NCBI RefSeq assembly: GCF_018070325.1
Contig: NZ_JAGPXY010000024.1
Span: 1 to 64,000, forward strand
DNA: 64,000 nucleotides
Direction of reading: 5' to 3'
Origin: Micromonospora sp. H61
Lineage (GTDB): Bacteria > Actinomycetota > Actinomycetes > Mycobacteriales > Micromonosporaceae
Below the pieces are notes generated by a model. The model did no database searches and was not told the origin of the DNA. It saw only the letters and a program-made list of their open reading frames with translations. A program made the position numbers and the translations under genes. Below are positions 16,758 through 24,981 of the stretch, piece after piece (positions within the stretch are counted from its first letter, which is position 1; every line of letters begins with the position of its first letter).

Positions 16758-16783
16758 AGAATAACTACGCAAAACGCCCATAT
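16758..16783 (-). promoter_or_regulatory. Shared WxL-gene promoter motif, copy 2
   Basis: Read on the minus strand: ATATGGGCGTTTT (16783-16771), seven bases, TATTCT (16763-16758), then the WxL-like ATG at 16716. It has the same layout as 11888-11913. The left end also forms the palindrome GCCCATATGGGC (16776-16787), so a dimeric regulator could bind here. Confidence 0.5.
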
Positions 16784-16946
16784 GGGCCGAATGGTGCGTG
16801 CGTCACCCGGTGGGCGTTCGAAGATCGCGCTCGGTCCGGGACGTAGTGGTGTCGCGTGCGCGGGAAGGGCTTCTTTCCTCAATCAAGGACGATCATGGAT
16901 CGGCCAGTCATGTGCGTTCGGCCCTCGCGGAGGGCGCGCACGGCAA

Positions 16947-16976
16947 GGGCTCGGCGCCCTGCCGGCCGCCGAGCCC
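16947..16976 (-). terminator. Terminator hairpin after DUF4331 gene
   Basis: GGGCTCGGCG (16947-16956) pairs perfectly with CGCCGAGCCC (16967-16976) around a ten-base loop, just past the stop of the DUF4331 gene and before the WxL-like promoter. It separates the two minus-strand units. Confidence 0.7.
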
Positions 16977-16987
16977 TGCGAGCGAAT

Positions 16988-18010
16988 TCAGGCCGCGACC
17001 ACGTACGGGAACGTCGCGGAACGGGCGGCCTTGGTGACCTCCGAGGTGAGGCCGGCGGTGGTGCCGGTGTTGAGGATCAGGGAGAACATGACCTCGGGCA
17101 CGTTGTCGGCCAGGGTGCGCCCGTTGCGGACCGCGAAGCCGAAGTTCGCGGCCGTGCCGACCTTGTACGAGAGCACGTCGGGGTAGAGCTGCCGGGCGAC
17201 GCTCCAGCCGTACGCCTGCGGGTCCGGTGCGGTGCCGTTCGCCTTGACCACCCCGGCGACCGCGTTCGCGATCTCCTCCCCGCCCTCGGTGAGGTCGTTG
17301 CTGGGGTGCCGGAAGTTGGCGGGGTCGGAGAAGTCGGTGTCGTGGGGCCAGAAGATCGGCCACATCATGGGGTGGCCGGCGCGGTTGATCTGGCGCCATC
17401 CGCCGGCGTCGGTGGCCAGCATGGTGCGACACCACACACCGATCTCGGTGCCGTCGCGCAGCAGCGGCTCGTTGTGGGAGACCTCAAGGACTATCGACTC
17501 GACTGTGGTGCCGGCGAAGCTGTTCTTGGCCTGGTCGACTCGCCACGCCGACCGGTCCACAGGCGAACCGTTCTTGACCGCGCCGTTGATGGTGGCGAGT
17601 TCGTCGAGGTCGACGTAGAAGGGGTCGGTGATCCGGCCGGCCCAGATCCGGACGTTGCCGCCGGTGGTCACCTCGCCGGTGCGGCCTTCGGCGATGGGGG
17701 TGCCCATCGCGGCGTCGTCGCGGGCGTCCGCTCCGGGGAGCTCGTACAACTGGAGGGCCTGCCGGGCTTCGCCGTCCGGCTCACCGAAGGCGAACCGGTA
17801 GGTCAGGTCCTCCACGGCGGTGCCATTGATGTGGATCTTGATCTCGTAGCGCGCCTCGGCGTGGAAGCCGCGCTTGATGTCGGCCTTGGTCACCGAGCTG
17901 TTGACGTCCATGACGAACACCGTGGCGCGGTCGCCGTTGAAGACGTACAGGTCGTCGATGTGCAACTGGCCGTCCTGGGCGGCCAGGGGCGTATCGAGGT
18001 GGTGCGACAT
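16988..18010 (-). CDS. DUF4331 family protein
   Basis: 340 residues from ATG 18010 with GGGAG upstream. It begins MSHHLDTPLAAQDGQLHIDDLYVF and contains FVMDVNSS, RFAFGEPD, RIWAGRITDPFYVDLDEL and PYVVAA, which fit DUF4331 proteins, a beta-sandwich family found in many bacteria without known activity. No signal peptide is seen at this start, unlike many family members, so it may be cytoplasmic. It follows the GH16 gene on the same strand but a terminator lies between. Confidence 0.8.
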   Translation of the reverse strand: MSHHLDTPLAAQDGQLHIDDLYVFNGDRATVFVMDVNSSVTKADIKRGFHAEARYEIKIHINGTAVEDLTYRFAFGEPDGEARQALQLYELPGADARDDAAMGTPIAEGRTGEVTTGGNVRIWAGRITDPFYVDLDELATINGAVKNGSPVDRSAWRVDQAKNSFAGTTVESIVLEVSHNEPLLRDGTEIGVWCRTMLATDAGGWRQINRAGHPMMWPIFWPHDTDFSDPANFRHPSNDLTEGGEEIANAVAGVVKANGTAPDPQAYGWSVARQLYPDVLSYKVGTAANFGFAVRNGRTLADNVPEVMFSLILNTGTTAGLTSEVTKAARSATFPYVVAA

Positions 18011-18126
18011 GAGCTCACTCCCGGAACTGCCGGATTCTGGACTAATCCGAACATAGTGGGCATGAGCCTGGCCTCCCGCCCATCGAGTCAATCTGGTTCG
18101 AGGAGGTGGGCGGGGCTCCAACGGCG

Positions 18127-18159
18127 GTGGGCCGCCCGAGTTCTCCTCGGACGGCCCAC
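18127..18159 (-). terminator. Terminator hairpin after GH16 gene
   Basis: GTGGGCCGCCCGAG (18127-18140) pairs with CTCGGACGGCCCAC (18146-18159), one imperfect step, loop TTCTC. It follows the GH16 stop codon on the minus strand. Confidence 0.7.
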
Positions 18160-18177
18160 GCCTTCGTGCTCGGGTGA

Positions 18178-19437
18178 TCAGATGCGAGACCATTTCTGGT
18201 TGGCGGCGCCGAGGCAGTCCCACAGGTGCAGCTTGCCACCGTTGTTGGGGTTGGCCTCCCGTACGTCCACGCACTTGTTGGCGTTGAGGTTGACCAGGTC
18301 GCCGGAGGCGTTGAGGGTGAAGCGTTGCGCGGTGTTGCCGTTGCAGCTGACCAGGTTGACCTCGGTGCCGTTGGCGGTGCCGGCCCAGGCCGGGTCCATG
18401 CACTTGCCCATCGCGCGGACGGTCCCGTCGGAGGCGAAGGTCCAGCTCTGGGCCGCCGTGGTGTTGCAGTCCCAGATCTGGAGTTTGGCGCCCTCGACCG
18501 GGTTGGCGCCGGGGATGTCGATGCAGCGACCGCTCTGCGCGCCCCGGATCCGGTTGGTGCCGGGAGTCGGGTCGCCCCCGCCGCCCGAGGTGTAGCTGGA
18601 CACCCGGACGTAGTCGACGAGCATCTGCTGTGGGAACTGGGTCGAGCCGTCGGGGTAGCCGGGCCAGTTACCACCGACCGCCACGTTGAGGATCATGAAG
18701 AAGGGGTGGTCGAACACCCAGCGGTTGCCGCCGAGCCGAGCGGGATCGACCCGGTGGTACTGCACCCCGTCGACGTACCAGGTGATGACGTTCGGCTCCC
18801 AGTCCACCCGGTAGGTGTGGAAGGTGTCGGCGAGCGGCGCGCCGAGGGTGCGGCTGCCCGTGATGCCGCCGCCGCCGGAGTAGCCGGGCCCGTGCACGGT
18901 GCCGTAGACGGTGTTGGGCTCCCGGCCGATGTTCTCCATGATGTCGATCTCGCCGGCGTCGGGCCACCCGCCGCCGGTGCCGAGCATCCAGAAGGCCGGC
19001 CAGATACCCTGACCACGCGGGACCTTGATCCGGGCCTCGAACCGCCCGTACGTCTGGGTGAAGGTGGCCGCCGTCAGCAACCGCGCCGACGTGTACTCGC
19101 AGCGCCCGTAGTGGCACTGGTAGTTGGCGGGATTGTCCCGGCGGGCGGTGATGACCAGGTTGCCCTGGCCGTCGTGGACGGCGTTGCTGGTGCTGTTCGT
19201 GTAGTACTGCCGCTCGTTGTTGCCCCAGCCGCCGCCACCGGTGTCGAACCGCCACTTGTTCTGGTCGACGGGTGTGCCGGCGGGGGAGTTGAACTCGTCC
19301 TGCCAGCTGATGGGGCCGATGGCGGCCTCGGCCCGGTCGGGGTTCGCCGGGACGACGAGCGCCGTCGCTGTCGCGACGAGGGCGGCCGCCAGGAGTACGA
19401 GGGGGCGGAAGCGGAGGCTGGGCCGGTCTGTGAACAC
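18178..19437 (-). CDS. Secreted GH16 beta-glucanase with C-terminal ricin-B (CBM13) module
   Basis: 419 residues from GTG 19437 with AGGAG upstream. Signal peptide about 1-37 (cleavage near DRAEA). GH16 domain about 40-280 with the catalytic GEIDIMENIG (both Glu and the Asp present) and FWMLGTGGGWPDAG. A Gly/Pro linker leads to a ricin-type beta-trefoil about 292-419 (GRCIDIPG, GKCMDPAW, NKCVDVRE and QxW repeats). It most likely cuts beta-1,3- or mixed beta-1,3/1,4-glucans such as laminarin or fungal wall. A LacI-type operator overlaps the expected transcription start (19482-19497), so it is probably sugar-induced. Confidence 0.93.
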   Translation of the reverse strand: MFTDRPSLRFRPLVLLAAALVATATALVVPANPDRAEAAIGPISWQDEFNSPAGTPVDQNKWRFDTGGGGWGNNERQYYTNSTSNAVHDGQGNLVITARRDNPANYQCHYGRCEYTSARLLTAATFTQTYGRFEARIKVPRGQGIWPAFWMLGTGGGWPDAGEIDIMENIGREPNTVYGTVHGPGYSGGGGITGSRTLGAPLADTFHTYRVDWEPNVITWYVDGVQYHRVDPARLGGNRWVFDHPFFMILNVAVGGNWPGYPDGSTQFPQQMLVDYVRVSSYTSGGGGDPTPGTNRIRGAQSGRCIDIPGANPVEGAKLQIWDCNTTAAQSWTFASDGTVRAMGKCMDPAWAGTANGTEVNLVSCNGNTAQRFTLNASGDLVNLNANKCVDVREANPNNGGKLHLWDCLGAANQKWSRI

Positions 19438-19481
19438 GGGAGGCTCCTCAGCTTGGGGGTGATGGAGGCGGTTGACCAGGA

Positions 19482-19497
19482 TAGAGAGCGCTCTCTA
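19482..19497 (-). promoter_or_regulatory. LacI-family (CebR-like) operator
   Basis: TAGAGAGC-GCTCTCTA is a perfect 16-base palindrome with the central GAGCGCTC core known from LacI-family cellobiose/xyloside repressors of actinomycetes (CebR box TGGGAGCGCTCCCA). It starts seven bases after the -10, covering the likely start point. No LacI gene lies in the window. Confidence 0.8.
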
Positions 19498-19503
19498 AAG
19501 CGA

Positions 19504-19532
19504 AGCATGTCGATATCATTTCTTTCTGTCAA
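19504..19532 (-). promoter_or_regulatory. GH16 promoter
   Basis: On the minus strand TTGACA (19532-19527), 17 bases, CATGCT (19509-19504). The perfect -35 and ideal spacing make this a likely housekeeping-sigma promoter repressed through the palindrome just downstream. Confidence 0.65.
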
Positions 19533-19815
19533 GAGTGTTTCCAATATCACGACCGTCCGTTACCGCCCGATGCTGACCAGTGAGCGGTCGAGCGCCGACA
19601 CCGGTCGTCGCCGTGGCATCGCTCGATGCCTCCGAGATGGACGAGGCCGACCCATCGAGGGAGTTCGGCGCGGCCGAGGGTTACTCGATAGCGGTCGAAT
19701 CGACCTTTCCTATTGCCGTGGGGCGTCCACGCGGGACAGGATGACGAGGCGTGCCGGAAACTTTCCCGTAACCTGCGCGCTGCTGGTCTCTGTCACAAGG
19801 AAGTGGGAGTCAGTC

Positions 19816-20214
19816 ATGAGTGAGGCGTCGACGGCGCTGGGTGTGCGCCTCTACCCGGATCTGGTCGAGCGGGGTGGCCTGGCCCCCGCGCTGATCGAAA
19901 CCGCTGCCCGCCACGGGCTCGACGTCGGCCGGGTGACCGCGCCGGAGCAGGGGCGGGCCCGGTTCACCTGCGCCGAGCTGCACTCCGACGAGGGCGTGGT
20001 CTGCGTGGGGCTGGGCTCGCAGGCCCGGTACTTCATGATTGACCTGCGCGTCTCGGGAGAGGTTCTCGCCCGTGGTGACGTCATGGATCTGGTGCAGGTC
20101 GCCCAGGTGGCCGCCGCCTGGCGGGCCGGCCTGACGTTCGCCGAGCTGACCGCCCGGTTCCCGTTCATGGAGGAGATCAAGCAGCGCCCGGCGCCGGTGG
20201 CCCAGGTCAGCTAG
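19816..20214 (+). CDS. Conserved small protein, possibly DUF6193-like
   Basis: 132 residues, ATG 19816; GGAAGTGGGAG lies upstream. Mixed alpha/beta with no signal or TM. The second half (RVSGEVLARGDVMDLVQVAQ, WRAGLTFAELTARFPFMEE) recalls the DUF6193 family seen near actinomycete natural-product and regulatory genes; this match is from memory and tentative. Convergent with the aminotransferase, 19 bases apart. The roughly 280 bases between the GH16 promoter and this gene show no other feature. Confidence 0.65.
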   Translation: MSEASTALGVRLYPDLVERGGLAPALIETAARHGLDVGRVTAPEQGRARFTCAELHSDEGVVCVGLGSQARYFMIDLRVSGEVLARGDVMDLVQVAQVAAAWRAGLTFAELTARFPFMEEIKQRPAPVAQVS

Positions 20215-20233
20215 TCGGCGGGGTCGGGGCAGG

Positions 20234-21700
20234 TCAGCAGCGCAGCCGAGGTGGCAGTGGTGACTCCGTACCGGCACTCCGGTTGAGGTAGGTCGACTGG
20301 ACGAAGTCGACGAGGCGCTCCGCGTCGGTCGCAATCGAGGCCAGTCCGAACGAGACGCGGACCGCGCCGCCCGTCGGCAGCCCCAGCGCGGCAAGGTACT
20401 GGTCGATCGTGTCGACCCCCGCCAACAGCCGCTGCCGCATCGACGTCCGGCTCATCCCGAACGCGCCCTCGGCCGCGCCCGGGTTGCAGAAACAGCCGGT
20501 ACGCAGGGAGAGACCGGCCATTGCCGCCTCCCGCGCCACGAGCCGTTCGTCGACCAGCGTGCCGTCCGGGTGACGGAGGTTGAAGGTCACAGTGCCACCG
20601 CGCCCCGCACCCGTCGTCGGCCCGTACACCTGGACCAGCGGCCCGCCGGTGTCGTGCCGCAGGGTGGCCAGCCGCTCCAGCAGCCACTCGGTGAGCAGGC
20701 CGACCCGGGCGTGGACGAGGTCCACGCCGATCGAGTCGAGCCAGCCCAACCCGAACTCCACGTCCGGGATGCTCAGGAAGTTGAGTGTGCCGTCCTCGAA
20801 CGCCGACTCGTCGTCCATCGGCCGGTGCCAGTCGCCCTGCACGCTCACGGCGCGGATGGTGCCGCCGGCGAACCACGGCCGGCGCAACCGGGCCAGCGCG
20901 GAACGGCGAGCCAGCAGCGCGCCGACCCCGGTGGGGTAGCCGAAGAGCTTGTACCAGCTCAGGCAGACGAAATCCGGCCGGACGACGCTGAGGTCCAGCC
21001 GGTTCGTCGGCGCGAAGGCGGCAGCGTCGAGCAGCACGTCGTAGCCGCGCTGGTGGGCCAGCTCCACCCAGCCCAGCGGGTGCTGCACACCGGAGAAGTT
21101 GCTCTGCGCCGGATAGGCGAACAGCCCGCGTCGACCGGGCCGACCCCACCGACGGGCCAGCCCGCCACTGCCGGCGTCGAGCGCCGCGACCAGGTCCGAC
21201 TCGGCAACTCGCAGCTCCGGCCCGTTCAGCGGCAGGTAGCGTACGGACGCGCGAGCCGACCGGGCGTACTCGCGAATGCCGTTGACCGAGTTGTGGTTGT
21301 CCCAGGTGAGCACCAGCGGCGCGGCCCGGCCGAAGTCGTACGCCTCGCCCACCAGCCGGCAGGCGCCGCTGGCGTTCGGGGTGAAGATGACCGCGTACTC
21401 GGCCGGGTCGGCGCGGAAGAAGTCGAGCACCGCGCGTCGCGCCGAGTCCACCAGTGAGCCCGCCGCCACGCTCGTGGGGTTCTCCGAGTGGGGGTTGCTG
21501 TACAGGCCGGCGAGCAACCGGTCGTGGTGGGAGCGAACCTGGGCCTGGGCGGCCACCCCGGCTCCGGCGTAGTCGAGGTACACCTGCCCGTCGGTGTCCA
21601 GGTGTCGGTACTCGGTGGCGCGTAGTTCGTCGATCCGGCCGGTGGCGGCGTACCCCGGCAGCGCAGTGGGGGAGGCGGGCGGCGCCGGGTCAGGACGCAC
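20234..21700 (-). CDS. MOCOS-like class V PLP aminotransferase
   Basis: 488 residues from GTG 21700, overlapping the end of the ABC gene by 11 bases. It resembles the NifS-like domain of molybdenum-cofactor sulfurases: YLDYAGAGVAAQAQ, LYSNPHSENPTS, IFTPNASGACRLV, the PLP-lysine segment SWYKLFGYPTGVGALL, and RTGCFCNPGAAEGAFG carrying the Cys expected to bear a persulfide. A C-terminal MOSC domain is absent. It could move sulfur onto a cofactor or act as a Cys lyase/desulfurase making a product for the coupled transporter. Substrate unknown. Confidence 0.8.
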   Translation of the reverse strand: MRPDPAPPASPTALPGYAATGRIDELRATEYRHLDTDGQVYLDYAGAGVAAQAQVRSHHDRLLAGLYSNPHSENPTSVAAGSLVDSARRAVLDFFRADPAEYAVIFTPNASGACRLVGEAYDFGRAAPLVLTWDNHNSVNGIREYARSARASVRYLPLNGPELRVAESDLVAALDAGSGGLARRWGRPGRRGLFAYPAQSNFSGVQHPLGWVELAHQRGYDVLLDAAAFAPTNRLDLSVVRPDFVCLSWYKLFGYPTGVGALLARRSALARLRRPWFAGGTIRAVSVQGDWHRPMDDESAFEDGTLNFLSIPDVEFGLGWLDSIGVDLVHARVGLLTEWLLERLATLRHDTGGPLVQVYGPTTGAGRGGTVTFNLRHPDGTLVDERLVAREAAMAGLSLRTGCFCNPGAAEGAFGMSRTSMRQRLLAGVDTIDQYLAALGLPTGGAVRVSFGLASIATDAERLVDFVQSTYLNRSAGTESPLPPRLRC

Positions 21701-23375
21701 GACGGGGATCCCGTCGGAGCAGGACCGCCCAGGCGGCGCCCAGGAAGAGCAGCACGAAACCGCCGAGCACCAGCCAGTCGACCCACACCGGCCGGGAGAA
21801 GCTGTCGCCGTACGTGGCCAGCAGCGGCGGGCCGAGCGGAGAGCCGCCGTCGCGCCAGAGCCGCTCCACCCCGGCGGTGTGCCCCAGGCCCTCGAACGCC
21901 CACCGGTTCGACATCGCGTAGCTGAGCCACTGACCGCCGGCCGCCATCGCCGGCACCGGCAGGATCGCGCCGACGAACAGCACCTGTGGGAAGCAGAGCA
22001 TCGGCAGCATGAGCGTCGCCTGGGCCGCGTCGGACACGGCCGCCGAGCAGAGCAGACCGAGGGCGAGCGCCGCCGCCGAGGAGAGCAGCAGCGTCGCGTA
22101 CAGGGCGGCGAAGTCGGCGCCGCCGACCGGCGGCAGCCGGTCCATGCCGCGCAGTACCCCGAGCAGGGCAAGGTCCACCACGGCCAGCAGCGGCAGCAGC
22201 ACCGCGACCTTCGCCAGCAGGTACGGGACCAGCCGGACACCGGCCAGCCGCTCCCGGCGCAGGATCGGCAGCTCGGTGCAGATCTGGAGGAGCCCGTAGG
22301 TCAGCCCGAAGAAGAAGCCGCCGAACGCGATCCAGAACAGGATCATCACGGTCACCGTCGGGCTGGGTCTGGTCGGCTCGAATGCCCCCGGGCGGAACAG
22401 CAGCGCGAACATGCCGAGCACCATCAGCGGCGAGCCGAGCAGGATGGCCAGGGTCAGCCGGTTGCGGACGACGATCTCCGTGTTGCGCGCGGTGAGGACC
22501 GCCCACTGGCGCAGCCGGCCGACGCGCCGGGGCGGCGTCGCGGCGGCGTCACCGTCGTCGGTGGTACGCGGCGGCGGTTCGGCCGCGCGTTGCTCGGCGA
22601 AGCGATCGGGCCACTCGGCGGGTTGCGTCGCTTCGTCGAGCCGGAGGTGCACCTCGGCCAGGGACCGCAGGCCGAAGAACTCCCGGGCGGCGGTCGGGGT
22701 GCCGGTGAACGCCAGCCGGCCCTGACGGGTCAGCACGACGACCCGGTCGCAATGGTCCACGTCGGTGATCTGGTGAGTGGTCAGCACGACGGTGGCGCCG
22801 GTGTCGGCCAGCGCGCGGAGCACCCGGAGCAGCTCCACGGCGATCGCCGGGTCCAATCCGGAGGTGGGCTCGTCCAGGAAGAACACGCCGGGTCGGGTGA
22901 GCAGCTCGACGGCGATGCTGGCGCGCTTGCGTTCACCGCCGCTGAGCAGACCGACCGGCGTGGCGGCCCGGTCGGTGAGCCGCAGCTCGGCGAGCACCTC
23001 CGCGACCCGGTCACTGATCTCGGCCGGCCCGGTGGTGGAGGGCAGACGCAGTCGGGCGGCGTAGCGCAGGGTGCGGGCCAGGGGCAGCTCGCGGTGGATG
23101 ATGTCGTCCTGCGGAACGACACCGATGGTGCCGCCCGCGGTGGTGCCGTCGTACGTCAGGGTGCCCGCTGCCGGTCGCTGTACCCCGGCGAGGATCTCCA
23201 GCAGGGTGGTCTTGCCGGCACCGCTGGCGCCGATGATCGCGACCAGCTCGCCCGGCGCGATGCTCACTGAGATGTCGGTCAGGATCTGGCGACCGCTTCG
23301 GACGCTCTGGCCCAGCCCCTGAGCGGCGATGCCGACACCGGCACGCGGGGGAGACGTGGTCTGCTCGGTCGTCAT
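21690..23375 (-). CDS. ABCG-type half transporter (ATPase fused to ABC-2 permease)
   Basis: 561 residues, ATG 23375. Nucleotide-binding domain about 15-240: GASGAGKTTLL (Walker A), LLSGGERKR (signature), VFFLDEPTSGLDP (Walker B). The C-terminal part (about 300-555) has six hydrophobic segments of an ABC-2/ABCG type. NBD-TMD order is that of ABCG half transporters, so it likely works as a homodimer and exports a hydrophobic or amphipathic compound. Coupled to the downstream MOCOS-like enzyme. Confidence 0.87.
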   Translation of the reverse strand: MTTEQTTSPPRAGVGIAAQGLGQSVRSGRQILTDISVSIAPGELVAIIGASGAGKTTLLEILAGVQRPAAGTLTYDGTTAGGTIGVVPQDDIIHRELPLARTLRYAARLRLPSTTGPAEISDRVAEVLAELRLTDRAATPVGLLSGGERKRASIAVELLTRPGVFFLDEPTSGLDPAIAVELLRVLRALADTGATVVLTTHQITDVDHCDRVVVLTRQGRLAFTGTPTAAREFFGLRSLAEVHLRLDEATQPAEWPDRFAEQRAAEPPPRTTDDGDAAATPPRRVGRLRQWAVLTARNTEIVVRNRLTLAILLGSPLMVLGMFALLFRPGAFEPTRPSPTVTVMILFWIAFGGFFFGLTYGLLQICTELPILRRERLAGVRLVPYLLAKVAVLLPLLAVVDLALLGVLRGMDRLPPVGGADFAALYATLLLSSAAALALGLLCSAAVSDAAQATLMLPMLCFPQVLFVGAILPVPAMAAGGQWLSYAMSNRWAFEGLGHTAGVERLWRDGGSPLGPPLLATYGDSFSRPVWVDWLVLGGFVLLFLGAAWAVLLRRDPRRAS

Positions 23376-23488
23376 GTCGAGTGCTCGATCCGGTCGGGGA
23401 GTGGTCCGCCTGAATATCGTGCCTCGCCGATGTTACTGAGCGGCCCGCGCAGTGCGCCCGGAGTGGACGGTCAGCGACCGTCGTCCGT

Positions 23489-24109
23489 TCAGCCGGTGGT
23501 GGTCCGTGCCGGCGCCGGCACCTGCAGGAGATCGAGGCAGTTGCGCCACAGCGTCTCCAGTTGGGTCGGATCGTTCAGCAACTTCGCGAGCAGGACCCGC
23601 CCCTCGATCTGGGCGACGATCGATCGGGCGGCCTCCCGGCTGTCGACCGCCGGGCCCGCCAGGCCGCGCTCCTTCGCCTCGACGACGACCTGCTCGATGA
23701 GGCTGATCTGCTCCTCGAAGATCTCCTGGAGCCGGCCGCGGATCTCCTCGGCCTGGTTGCTGAGTTCGAGGGCGAGGTTGCCGAACAGGCAGCCCGCGAC
23801 CACGCCGGCCTTCTGCTGGCCGACGCGCTGGACCTCTTCGGTGGCCTCGAACAGGTCCCGGAGCCGCTGTAGCGGGTCGCGCTCGCTGCCGAGCAACTGC
23901 TCCCACTGGCGGCGCTGGGTGATCCAGTGCTCGTCGATGACGGTGCGGGCGAGCGCCCGCTTGGACTCGAAGAAGTAGTAGAAGCTGCCCTTCGGCACGC
24001 CCGCCGCCGCGCAGATCTCGGCCACGCCGAGCGCCGTGTAGCCGCGCTGCTCGATCAGCGTGGCGGCCGCGTCGAGGATCTTGTTCTTCGCGTCACTGGT
24101 TCGACCCAT
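23489..24109 (-). CDS. TetR-family regulator
   Basis: 206 residues from ATG 24109. HTH about 20-50 (YTALGVAEICAAAGVPKGSFYYFFESKRAL), C-terminal ligand domain of the TetR_C_16/YcdC-like kind (GCLFGNLALELSNQAEEIRGRL). Divergent from an SDR gene, with TAGAC-N5-GTCTA in the 68-base gap, so it presumably represses that gene and itself. Confidence 0.9.
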   Translation of the reverse strand: MGRTSDAKNKILDAAATLIEQRGYTALGVAEICAAAGVPKGSFYYFFESKRALARTVIDEHWITQRRQWEQLLGSERDPLQRLRDLFEATEEVQRVGQQKAGVVAGCLFGNLALELSNQAEEIRGRLQEIFEEQISLIEQVVVEAKERGLAGPAVDSREAARSIVAQIEGRVLLAKLLNDPTQLETLWRNCLDLLQVPAPARTTTG

Positions 24110-24145
24110 GCCTCGACGATACACGACCGGTCGGCTAGCCTTTAG

Positions 24146-24160
24146 TAGACCAGTCGTCTA
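24146..24160. promoter_or_regulatory. TetR operator between TetR and SDR genes
   Basis: TAGAC (24146-24150), CAGTC, GTCTA (24156-24160) form a 15-base palindrome just upstream of the SDR ribosome site. A second symmetric block, CGACCGGTCGG, starts at 24124. Sequence and place match operators of this TetR/SDR pair type. Confidence 0.75.
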
Positions 24161-24177
24161 GTGAAGGTGGTTTTCTC

Positions 24178-24894
24178 ATGAACAGCAGTCAGAGCCAGAA
24201 GGTCGTCGTGATCACCGGCGCCTCGCAGGGCATCGGCGCCGACCTCGTGGCCGCCTACCGCAAGCTCGGGTACGGCGTCGTGGCGACCTCGCGTTCGATC
24301 GGCGCGTCCGACGACCCGGAGATCGTCACGGTCCGGGGCGACATCGCCGAGGCCGACACCGCCGAACGGGTGGTGCGTGCCGCACTGGACCGATTCGGGC
24401 GGATCGACACCCTCGTGAACAACGCCGGTGTCTTCGTCGCCAAGCCGTTCACCGACTACACCGACGAGGAGTTCGACCTGGTCACCGGGGTCAACCTCGC
24501 CGGCTTCTTCCACCTCACCCGACGCGTCCTGCCGCACCTGCTGGCTGAGGGCTCGGGGCACATCGTCAGCATCACGACCAGCTTCGTCGACCAGCCCAGT
24601 TCGCACGTTCCGTCGGTGCTCGCGTCGCTGACCAAGGGCGGCCTCAGCTCGGCCACCAAGTCCCTGGCCATCGAGTACGCGGCTCGCGGCGTACGGGTCA
24701 ACGCCGTCGCGCCCGGCATCATCAAGACCCCGATGCACCCGGTCGAGACGCACCAGACGCTCGCGGGCCTGCACCCGGTCGGCCGGATGGGCGAGACCAG
24801 CGACGTCGTCGACGCCGTCCTCTACCTCGAGTCCGCCCCGTTCGTCACCGGCGAGATCCTGCACGTCGACGGCGGGCAGAACGCCGGTCACTGA
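24178..24894 (+). CDS. Short-chain dehydrogenase-like protein lacking the catalytic Tyr
   Basis: 238 residues. Rossmann motif ITGASQGIG (residues about 12-20), NNAGVF, and a normal C-terminal G-G-Q end (LHVDGGQNAGH). Where the YxxxK motif should stand the sequence reads SVLASLTKGG: the Lys is present but the position four earlier is Ala, not Tyr. The same change is remembered in TetR-paired SDRs, so it may define a subgroup rather than damage. Regulated by the divergent TetR through the operator at 24146. Confidence 0.85.
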   Translation: MNSSQSQKVVVITGASQGIGADLVAAYRKLGYGVVATSRSIGASDDPEIVTVRGDIAEADTAERVVRAALDRFGRIDTLVNNAGVFVAKPFTDYTDEEFDLVTGVNLAGFFHLTRRVLPHLLAEGSGHIVSITTSFVDQPSSHVPSVLASLTKGGLSSATKSLAIEYAARGVRVNAVAPGIIKTPMHPVETHQTLAGLHPVGRMGETSDVVDAVLYLESAPFVTGEILHVDGGQNAGH

Positions 24895-24981
24895 TCCCCG
24901 CCATACCCAGTCCGTGGATCCCGCCGATGTGCCGGGCCGGATTCGCACCGCCGGTGCGGATCCGGCCCGGCGGCGGCTGGT

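Noticed and set aside
16856..20214. Overlapping plus-strand frames across DUF4331 and GH16 genes
   Set aside because: Val/Gly/Asp-rich shadows; minus-strand proteins match known families. Only the last part (19816-20214) is real.
21594..23270. Long plus-strand frame over the ABCG gene
   Set aside because: Gln/Arg-rich shadow opposite an ABC transporter with Walker motifs.
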